A stretch of 47,563 bases of DNA from assembly GCA_023413555.1 (NCBI GenBank), contig JAEZPG010000076.1, positions 1 through 47,563 of the forward strand, read 5' to 3'. Of the stretch, positions 41,838 through 47,563 are shown in pieces. The position numbers were made by a program, and so were the translations under genes. This stretch comes from Bacillota bacterium (GTDB taxonomy: Bacteria > Bacillota > Clostridia > Lachnospirales > Lachnospiraceae). Under the pieces are notes generated by a model. The model searched no databases. It saw only the letters and a program-made list of their open reading frames with translations, and was not told the DNA's origin. Within the stretch, counting starts at the first letter, position 1; every line of letters begins with the position of its first letter.

Positions 41838-42047
41838 GAGTTCATTCGTACTAGGTAGGGTATTTAATGAAGCAGAAGCATACTCTATACTGTGTATCAG
41901 AAGAGAAGATGAGGCTGTAACATGTTGACCATATGTAGTAGCATTGAATGGTAAATGATGTATGATATGTATGTTGGAAGACAAGGCAAATTAGTGTACT
42001 AAGTTGTTAGTAAACCGGCGTCCGTTTTTTTCGGATGCCGGTTTTTT
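41838..42047 (+). promoter_or_regulatory. Candidate ~210-nt leader RNA with terminator, upstream of the DUF4914 gene
   Basis: The only protein-free stretch over 300 bases with clear structure on both ends is 41764-42130. It holds a perfect promoter, a 5' hairpin (CCTAG/CTAGG, 41834-41855), a GGGTAT/ATACTC stem, an ATAC/GTAT hairpin, a TACTAA/TTAGTA hairpin (41997-42012) and the intrinsic terminator (42013-42047). No promoter is visible in the 83 nt between terminator and gene, so the gene seems to need read-through. It matches no riboswitch or T-box I can recall. It may be an unlisted riboswitch or a stand-alone RNA. Confidence 0.55.
42013..42047 (+). terminator. Intrinsic terminator at the end of the DUF4914 leader
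   Basis: A 12-bp stem AACCGGCGTCCG (42013-42024) pairs with CGGATGCCGGTT (42032-42043, one G-T), T-loop, then TTTTTT. It sits before the coding start and inside the longer open frame, so an upstream start for the gene is excluded. Confidence 0.92.
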
Positions 42048-42130
42048 GTGTTATTGGCCAGGGAACATCAGCGAGTGACAAAGTCATGAGAGTAAGAGAA
42101 AAGCAAATTGGAAGAAAGAAGAGGTATAGA

Positions 42131-44011
42131 ATGGTGCATAATACGATTAAGAAATTCAATTTAAGTCAGGAAGTAAGAGATACATTACACAATAGCAACT
42201 CTATTTATTTTCCTAAGTCAAGAGATGAACTTTTCCGCTTATCCTTAGGAGATGAGAACTTAGACCATTTTCAGGTGGCTTATCAGGTACCAGGTATGGG
42301 TAGAGTAGTGGAAGCTAATGTAACAAGATGTAAAAATGGAGTTGTCGTTAACTTTGAAGAAGATTATATGAGACGTCGTGACCCAGATTGTATGCTAATT
42401 GGTGATCAAAAGCCAACAGATAAACCTACCTATCAAGAGGTTTATGGTAATGACTTTTGTGAGACAAGAAACCAGACTTTGCAGTGGCTAAGTGAACAGG
42501 ACCTCATTGCAGTACCATTCATGGCAGGTGGAGATACTTATGGTTACGAAGCGCTTTTCATTGGGCCACGTAATGCTGCCTGCTTTGCGGCAGCTCTTTC
42601 GGATCTTCAAGGGTTTTTAAGCTATGAAGAGATTGAAGAAGGGTTTACTCCAAGAGCTATTGTATTTTTAGCTCCACCATTTAGGCACACTCATTTTGAG
42701 GGTAAGCAGATCGTTGTGCATAATAGAACTGAGCTGGTACATGAAGTATTCTCCTATAATCTATATCCTGGTCCAAGTGCAAAGAAGGGGATATATAGTG
42801 TACTCCTTAATATTGGTGAGGAGGAAGGTTGGGTTACCTGTCATGCTTCAACAGTAAAGATAATTACTCCTTATGACAACGAAATTGTTATTATGCATGA
42901 AGGTGCTTCTGGCGGTGGCAAGAGCGAGATGTTAGAACCGATTCACAGGCAAATGGATCAGCGAATCGTTATGGCCAGAAATACACTGACTAAGGAGAAA
43001 ACCTATCTAGATTTGACAGAAACCTGTGAGCTAAGACCTGTTACAGATGATATGGCACTTTGCAATCATGCTATGCAAAATGACAGTAAGAAGTTAGTAC
43101 TTAAGGATGCGGAAGCTGGTTGGTTTTTACGTGTAGACCATATCACCCGTTATGGAAGTGCTCCTACTCTGGAAAAGAATTTTATTCAGCCAAGTAAACC
43201 ACTTGTCTTTTTTAGTTTGGACGCTGTGGCTAATTCAACTTGTCTGCCATGGGAACATGTTTTAGATTCCTCAGGTAATCCCTGCCCAAATCCACGAGCA
43301 ATCCTTCCACGATATATGGTGGATGATATCGTAAATGAGCCTGTGGAAGTAGATGTACGTAGCTTTGGGGTAAGAACTCCACCTACAACAAGGCAAAATC
43401 CTAACTATGGAATACTTGGAATCTTTCATATGCTACCTCCTGCCTTAGCATGGCTTTGGAGACTGGTTGCTCCTAGAGGTTACAATAATCCCAGTATTTT
43501 GGATACTCAGGGTATGAGTAGTGAAGGAGTAGGCTCCTATTGGCCATTTGCTACAGGCCGTAGAGTAACTCAGGCAAATCTGTTACTTGAACAAATTCTT
43601 GCTTCTCCAAGTACGAGATATATCTTGATTCCCAACCAGCACATCGGTGTCTATGAGGTTGGTTTTATGCCACAGTGGATAGCCAGAGAATATATTGCAA
43701 GACGTGGAAGTGCAAAGTTTAAACCAGGTCATCTGAAGCAATCTAGATGCACAATATTAGGATATTGCTTAGATTCTTTAAAGATAGATGGTCATTATTT
43801 AAGAAAGGCATTTTTACAGCCGGAGGTTCAGCCAGAGTTAGGTGAAGATGGGTATGATGCCGGTGCTAAGATGCTAGTAGATTTCTTTAAAAAGGAATTG
43901 GAACAATATATGGTAGAAGAACTTCATCCATTGGGAAGACAGATTATTGAATGTTTTATGAATGATGGTGCACTGGAGGATTATATCGAGCTTATACCGA
44001 TGCGGTTTTAA
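42131..44011 (+). CDS. DUF4914-type P-loop protein (PEP carboxykinase-like)
   Basis: This 626-residue protein resembles DUF4914. The P-loop GASGGGKS is at residues 258-265, and the region around it (VIMHEGASGGGKSEMLEP) recalls the kinase loop of ATP-type PEP carboxykinases. Other strong blocks are FRHTHFEGKQIVVHNRTEL (about 190), WVTCHASTVKIITPYDNE and PSILDTQGMSSEGVGSYWPF (about 455). The family is common in anaerobes with unknown function; a kinase- or carboxykinase-like step is an inference. ATG 42131 is used with AGAGG 7 nt before; a longer frame from 42035 would start inside the terminator stem. Expression seems to need leader read-through. Confidence 0.75.
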   Translation: MVHNTIKKFNLSQEVRDTLHNSNSIYFPKSRDELFRLSLGDENLDHFQVAYQVPGMGRVVEANVTRCKNGVVVNFEEDYMRRRDPDCMLIGDQKPTDKPTYQEVYGNDFCETRNQTLQWLSEQDLIAVPFMAGGDTYGYEALFIGPRNAACFAAALSDLQGFLSYEEIEEGFTPRAIVFLAPPFRHTHFEGKQIVVHNRTELVHEVFSYNLYPGPSAKKGIYSVLLNIGEEEGWVTCHASTVKIITPYDNEIVIMHEGASGGGKSEMLEPIHRQMDQRIVMARNTLTKEKTYLDLTETCELRPVTDDMALCNHAMQNDSKKLVLKDAEAGWFLRVDHITRYGSAPTLEKNFIQPSKPLVFFSLDAVANSTCLPWEHVLDSSGNPCPNPRAILPRYMVDDIVNEPVEVDVRSFGVRTPPTTRQNPNYGILGIFHMLPPALAWLWRLVAPRGYNNPSILDTQGMSSEGVGSYWPFATGRRVTQANLLLEQILASPSTRYILIPNQHIGVYEVGFMPQWIAREYIARRGSAKFKPGHLKQSRCTILGYCLDSLKIDGHYLRKAFLQPEVQPELGEDGYDAGAKMLVDFFKKELEQYMVEELHPLGRQIIECFMNDGALEDYIELIPMRF

Positions 44012-44074
44012 GAAAATTAAGATAATATTAAGTAAATTGTCCCCGATTATTGGTTTTTTAGGGGTGATATACAC

Positions 44075-44103
44075 TTGCGTTGGTTTATAAAATAGAGTAC
44101 AAT
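44075..44103 (+). promoter_or_regulatory. Promoter of the LCP gene
   Basis: TTGCGT (44075-44080), 17-nt spacer, TACAAT (44098-44103), about 44 nt upstream of the TTG start. Confidence 0.5.
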
Positions 44104-44146
44104 TACTTCGACATTGTTATGCAATAGACTAAAGGGAGGAAGTAAA

Positions 44147-45625
44147 TTGGAGGATAGAAATGCGCAAAACAAGCATAAGATGCTTGGGCGATTAAAAAAG
44201 AGGAAGGTAGGTATAGTATTTCTTGTAATTCAAGCTTTATTAACAATCTGCCTTACTATTTTGCTTATACAATTTAAGTTTTTAAAACCATTATTTATTA
44301 TTGGAATCGATGCAGTATTAGTTATTTTTCTTGTTTTGATGATATTAGGTCAAGGGTGCCGGGGAAGAGCTCATATTTCTTTTAAAGTAGTGATAGTACT
44401 TTTTTGTGTGATGCTTAGTATCGGTAGCTATTATGTATATAAAACATATGTTACAGGAAATGTAGTAACAGATTCCAGGGAAGTAGATTATTTTCAAGTG
44501 ATTGTTCTAAAGGAGGATCCTTCTGAGACTATCAATGATGTGAAGAACGAAGAATTTGGTATAGATATAACACAGAAAAATGATTCTTATCATAAGATTA
44601 TTAATGATATTCAGACCAAGTTAATCTCAGCTATAACAACAAAAGAATACGTAGATAGTCCTAGTATGGTAGAGGCTTTATATAAAAAGGAATGTAAGGT
44701 AATCCTTTTAAATACTGCGTTGATGGCTAATATTGAGGATATTTACCCTAATTTTAAGAAAGAAATAAGGGTCTTGGATAGCTATGAACATGTAACTAAA
44801 AAGAAAAATGATAACAAGGTCTCTAGCATTACAGAGGAGCCATTTAGTGTGTTATTGTCTGGTAACGATACTTATGGAGAAATCTCTGCAAAGAATAGAA
44901 GTGATGTAAACGTAATTGCTACAGTTAATCCTAAGACGAAAGAGATTCTTTTAACGTCTACCCCTCGTGACTATTATGTGCAGACTTCAGTTTCCGGTAC
45001 AGCTTATGATAAACTGACGCATGCCGGTCTTTATGGAGTGGAATGCTCTAGGGATACTTTGGAAAAACTATATGGAATAGATATTAATTACTATGCTAAG
45101 GTTAACTTTACTGGATTTAAGTCTATTATTGATGCTCTTGGCACAGTTACAGTACATTCGGATCGTGACTTTGTTGCACAGCATGGGGAAAAATTTAAAG
45201 AAGGAGATAATGTTGTAGATGGAGCGAAAGCGTTGGCATTTGTTCGTGAGCGACATGCATTTCCATCTGGAGACTTACAACGTAATAAAAATCAGCAGGA
45301 ACTTATCAAAGCTGTGATAAAAGAGGCAGCTTCACCTAAGATCTTAAGTGGATTTAGTGATATTCTTTCCGCTGTAAAAGATAGCGTTATGATGGATCTG
45401 TCTTATGATGAGATTGTTTCTCTTGTACAGATGCAGTTAAGCGATGGTGGAACTTGGCACATTTCTACCTTCGGAGTAAGCGGTGAGGGTGGTTCTAGAA
45501 CGACCTATACCAATCAGAAGAAAAAAGGTTATGTAATGTATATGGATGAAGAAAAGATAGCCGAAGCTACTGGTTATATTAAGCAGGTATTAAATGGTGA
45601 AGTTCCAAGTATAAAGGAAAAGTAA
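44147..45625 (+). CDS. LytR-CpsA-Psr (LCP) family cell-wall ligase
   Basis: This 492-residue membrane protein should transfer undecaprenyl-linked glycopolymers to peptidoglycan. It has three N-terminal membrane helices (about 21-42, 49-69, 79-98), then an accessory region, and the LCP catalytic domain from about 250 (RSDVNVIATVNPKTKEILLT, STPRDYYV, HAGLYG; later GAKALAFVRERHAFPSGDLQ and RNKNQQELIKAV). The conserved Arg/Asp positions of the phosphate site are present. The start is TTG 44147, 7 nt after GGGAGG. Three helices instead of one is a variant seen in clostridia. A terminator lies after it. Confidence 0.9.
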   Translation: MEDRNAQNKHKMLGRLKKRKVGIVFLVIQALLTICLTILLIQFKFLKPLFIIGIDAVLVIFLVLMILGQGCRGRAHISFKVVIVLFCVMLSIGSYYVYKTYVTGNVVTDSREVDYFQVIVLKEDPSETINDVKNEEFGIDITQKNDSYHKIINDIQTKLISAITTKEYVDSPSMVEALYKKECKVILLNTALMANIEDIYPNFKKEIRVLDSYEHVTKKKNDNKVSSITEEPFSVLLSGNDTYGEISAKNRSDVNVIATVNPKTKEILLTSTPRDYYVQTSVSGTAYDKLTHAGLYGVECSRDTLEKLYGIDINYYAKVNFTGFKSIIDALGTVTVHSDRDFVAQHGEKFKEGDNVVDGAKALAFVRERHAFPSGDLQRNKNQQELIKAVIKEAASPKILSGFSDILSAVKDSVMMDLSYDEIVSLVQMQLSDGGTWHISTFGVSGEGGSRTTYTNQKKKGYVMYMDEEKIAEATGYIKQVLNGEVPSIKEK

Positions 45626-45632
45626 ATGATTA

Positions 45633-45660
45633 GGAGCTGTGGGAACACAGCTCCATTTTT
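45633..45660 (+). terminator. Terminator after the LCP gene
   Basis: A 9-bp perfect stem GGAGCTGTG (45633-45641) pairs with CACAGCTCC (45646-45654), GGAA loop, then ATTTTT. It lies directly after the stop codon. Confidence 0.9.
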
Positions 45661-45962
45661 GGTAGTGTATCTGGTGGTGCACGTTTTTATCCATGATCTG
45701 GTGGAACCTGAAGGAAAGTGTAGGCAAGTCTATGGTCTGCGAGCAGAAATCACATATGGTAATACAGGATGGTATAGTTACTACACAGAAGAACTTGTAT
45801 ACTTTAGTTACGACGTGATGAGAAGGATGAATTTTATACGAATCTATTGGTACAATAGAAAGATATGTGTGAAATGTGAAGTGTAAAGATTAAAATTTGT
45901 ATAAATTGAATAGAATCTTTAAATCTATCTTGATTAGAAAAATAATATAATGTATGATATAT
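45661..45962. other. Gene-free stretch of about 300 bp between LCP terminator and lacI-type promoter
   Basis: I see no supported gene here. The only landmark is TATAAT at 45946-45951, the probable -10 of the second regulator. Confidence 0.5.
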
Positions 45963-45978
45963 ATGGAACCCGTTCCAT
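45963..45978. promoter_or_regulatory. Candidate operator OA of the second LacI regulator (auto-regulatory)
   Basis: ATGGAACCCGTTCCAT is a perfect 7+7 dyad with a 2-nt centre. It lies 12 bp after TATAAT (45946-45951) and 35 bp before the start codon. The same core recurs at 47222-47237 and 47287-47302. Confidence 0.75.
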
Positions 45979-46012
45979 GCAAAGCTATATTTTAATTGAG
46001 GGGGATTATATT

Positions 46013-46993
46013 ATGTCAAGTATTAAAGATGTTGCAAAAAGAGCAAAAGTAGGTTCAGCTACGGTTTCCCGTGTCATAAATAATACAGGATATGTCTCAG
46101 AGGAGACCCGTGAGAAAATTTTGAAAGCAATTGAAGAACTAAATTACACACCGAATGAACTTGCTAGAAATCTATTCAAGAAAAAGGCGGGTATTATTGC
46201 AATTATTGTGCCGAATATTGCACACCCATTCTTTTGTGAATTTGTAAAATGTGCAGAAGAAGAACTTTTTAAAGCTGGATATAAGGTAATGTTGTGTAAT
46301 ACGGCAGAAAAGGAAAATGTAGAGCACGAATTTTTAGAAATGTTAGAACGACACATTGTAGATGGTATTATTACAGATGTTCATACTCTGGACGTCGAAG
46401 AATATAAGCATATTGATAAACCTATTGTTGCATTAGATAGATATTTAGGAAAGAACATTCCGGTAGTATCTGTAGATCATGCGGAAGGTGGACGTTTGGC
46501 TGCAGAAGAATTATTAAGAAATGGATGTAAGAAGGTACTGCATTTTAGAGGTGCCGAAATGTTTGAAGCTCCATTCTTAGAGAGACACAGAGAATTTGAT
46601 CGAGTGATGGAAGAAAATAGCGTTGATGTAGTATCTTTTGAGATTGAGTGGAATCAATTTGACGATTCATATTTTAAGAAGGCAATTGGCAGTATATTTG
46701 AAAATGGATTTGACTACGATGGAATTTTTGGCGGAGATTTGCCGGCTATTGAATGTGTGAATGAGTGTTTGCGTCGAAATATAAAAATTCCAGAGGAGGT
46801 AAAAATTGTTGCCTATGATGGGACTTATGTAACTAATCTTGTAGAACCGAAGGTCACATCAATTGTTCAGCCGATTAATGAACTTGCAAAGGAAACAGTT
46901 AGGATATTGTTGAATATGCAAAATGGAAAGGTGACAACTGAAAAACATACAAAATTGCATGTAACATTTAAAAAGGGTAGAACAACGCAGTAG
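46013..46993 (+). CDS. LacI-family repressor (operators upstream of itself and of the lipoprotein gene)
   Basis: This 326-residue protein has an N-terminal LacI helix-turn-helix (SSIKDVAKRAKVGSATVSRV), the hinge YTPNELARNLFKKKAG and a periplasmic-binding-protein type effector domain (IIAIIVPNIAHPFFCEFVKCA to the C-terminus). The start is ATG 46013, after GAGGGGG; an in-frame ATG at 45950 would extend into the operator. Its likely operator ATGGAAC-NN-GTTCCAT lies in its own promoter and twice before the lipoprotein gene, so it likely controls uptake of one sugar-like compound. The effector is unknown. Confidence 0.92.
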   Translation: MSSIKDVAKRAKVGSATVSRVINNTGYVSEETREKILKAIEELNYTPNELARNLFKKKAGIIAIIVPNIAHPFFCEFVKCAEEELFKAGYKVMLCNTAEKENVEHEFLEMLERHIVDGIITDVHTLDVEEYKHIDKPIVALDRYLGKNIPVVSVDHAEGGRLAAEELLRNGCKKVLHFRGAEMFEAPFLERHREFDRVMEENSVDVVSFEIEWNQFDDSYFKKAIGSIFENGFDYDGIFGGDLPAIECVNECLRRNIKIPEEVKIVAYDGTYVTNLVEPKVTSIVQPINELAKETVRILLNMQNGKVTTEKHTKLHVTFKKGRTTQ

Positions 46994-47020
46994 TAGTTTT
47001 TATGAATATAGAAAAAGAAG

Positions 47021-47064
47021 AATTCCTTTTGTAGGGTTTGAGACGAATCTACGAAAGGGATTTT
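47021..47064 (+). terminator. Terminator after the second lacI-type gene
   Basis: AATTCCTTTTGTAG (47021-47034) pairs with CTACGAAAGGGATT (47049-47062) over 14 bp including G-T pairs, then TTTTC. Confidence 0.8.
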
Positions 47065-47181
47065 CTTATACACAGAACGTTGTTTTTAATGTTATTTGTA
47101 CTCTTGTTTAGGCAAAATAGACAAATTTAATAGCATAAAATCAGCAAAAGATACAAGATTTATAATAAGTGATAAAAAGGA

Positions 47182-47209
47182 TTGACTTCTTTATGTAACA
47201 ATATATAAT
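47182..47209 (+). promoter_or_regulatory. Promoter of the lipoprotein gene
   Basis: TTGACT (47182-47187), 16-nt spacer, perfect TATAAT (47204-47209). The first operator copy starts 13 bp later. Confidence 0.75.
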
Positions 47210-47221
47210 AAAAATATACAT

Positions 47222-47237
47222 ATGGAACGGGTTTCAT
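47222..47237. promoter_or_regulatory. Candidate LacI operator OB
   Basis: ATGGAACGGGTTTCAT matches the OA dyad with one T for C change. It covers the predicted transcription start. Confidence 0.65.
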
Positions 47238-47286
47238 ATAATTTAGTAATCAGAGCTAGAAGAGTTCTGTTTTTTATTTCAAATAT

Positions 47287-47302
47287 ATGGAACGGGTTCC
47301 AC
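47287..47302. promoter_or_regulatory. Candidate LacI operator OC
   Basis: ATGGAACGGGTTCCAC, with one end mismatch, lies 65 bp after OB, in the 5' leader about 35 bp before the start codon. OB and OC could be bridged by one repressor tetramer. Confidence 0.6.
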
Positions 47303-47337
47303 AAAAAAACTTATCATTACAATTAGGAGGAGAAATT

Positions 47338-47563
47338 ATGTTTAAGAAAAAAGTACTAGCAGCTATACTCGTTGTAGCCATGACTTGCAGTATGTTAACT
47401 GGATGCGGAAGCTCAAGTGGAAACTCAAGTGAAAAACCAAGTGAAACCCCAAGTGAAAGCTCAAATGGAAATTCAAATGAAAGCTCAGACCAAGAATCTT
47501 CGAAGCCTTCTAGCGAAACTGTTATAAAGTTTGGTATACATGTCGCTAATCCTGCGGAGCAGG
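47338..47563 (+). CDS. Solute-binding lipoprotein, TRAP or ABC type (3' end cut off)
   Basis: The frame opens at ATG 47338 after AGGAGGAG and runs off the window, so only 75 residues are visible. The N-terminus is a lipoprotein signal: positively charged MFKKKV, a hydrophobic stretch, and lipobox LTGC with the lipidated Cys at about residue 22. A Ser/Asn/Glu/Pro-rich linker of about 38 residues follows, then VIKFGIHVANPAEQ. That start resembles a DctP-type TRAP receptor more than a sugar ABC protein, but the part seen is too short to be sure. Two operator copies lie in its promoter. Confidence 0.75.
   Translation, partial: MFKKKVLAAILVVAMTCSMLTGCGSSSGNSSEKPSETPSESSNGNSNESSDQESSKPSSETVIKFGIHVANPAEQ

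Larger units (their letters stand above)
46994..47337. other. 344-bp intergenic regulatory region between the lacI-type and lipoprotein genes
   Basis: It holds the regulator's terminator (47021-47064), a promoter at 47182-47209 and two operator copies. No ORF is supported. Confidence 0.6.

Noticed and set aside
42035..42130. Upstream extension of the DUF4914 gene (ATG 42035)
   Set aside because: The codons lie in the intrinsic terminator stem and have no ribosome site; ATG 42131 has AGAGG 7 nt upstream.
45626..45886. 86-codon ORF after the LCP gene
   Set aside because: It starts at the terminator hairpin (45633-45660) and would be cut off by it. Composition and lack of a recognisable domain suggest a chance ORF, although an AAAGGA lies upstream.

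Overview
The window looks like a chromosomal segment of an anaerobic, low-GC, spore-forming Firmicute, most likely a Lachnospiraceae-type Clostridium. The pointers are AT-rich intergenic DNA, near-consensus sigma-A promoters, strong AGGAGG ribosome binding sites with frequent TTG/GTG starts, a SpoVB-type flippase, RemA, a superoxide reductase, and two MurE-type ligases with the DNPR motif expected for meso-diaminopimelate. I saw no rRNA, tRNA, CRISPR array, insertion sequence or prophage. Both ends are cut inside genes: an AraC regulator on the left and a solute-binding lipoprotein on the right.

Layout. 1-4.9 kb: regulatory and stress genes (AraC/GyrI regulator, AlkD-like glycosylase, ECF sigma factor overlapping its likely anti-sigma, FMN azoreductase, an HD-domain protein with an internal deletion, a superoxide reductase that has lost its first iron centre). 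4.9-8.3 kb: a LacI repressor divergent from a DUF4867 + fucose-isomerase-like pair, with two matching candidate operators between them. 8.4-14.3 kb: a GltD-like oxidoreductase, a CNNM/CorC-type membrane protein behind a leader with a 32-codon ORF and a terminator, a cupin, an orphan protein and a PAS-GGDEF diguanylate cyclase. 14.4-19.5 kb: spoVB divergent from an iscR-iscS-iscU-mnmA operon for Fe-S assembly and tRNA thiolation, whose leader has three 15-bp repeats.

19.6-26.8 kb: a FliD-like orphan, a YfcE phosphodiesterase, histidinol phosphatase, rqcH, a DUF2628 protein and the yicC-remA-gmk-rpoZ block. This order resembles the B. subtilis yloA-yloC-remA-gmk-rpoZ-priA neighbourhood, but about 12 kb now separates rpoZ from priA. 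That block holds two signal peptidases, a DUF3781/GyrI pair, an ABC-F protein, a 62-residue orphan, a HAD phosphatase, a trans-sulfuration enzyme, dapF, two tandem murE-like genes and murF, so it is dominated by cell-envelope and meso-DAP peptidoglycan synthesis. 39-47.6 kb: priA, a DUF2294 protein, a DUF4914 P-loop protein behind a ~210-nt terminator-ended leader, an LCP cell-wall ligase, and a second LacI regulator whose candidate operator recurs in front of itself and twice in front of a lipoprotein gene.

The most interesting unexplained signals are two leaders that end in strong intrinsic terminators (upstream of the CNNM gene and of the DUF4914 gene), a double 17-bp palindrome between the two murE genes, and two LacI operator sets. 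Functions are from reading the sequence only; no database search was run.
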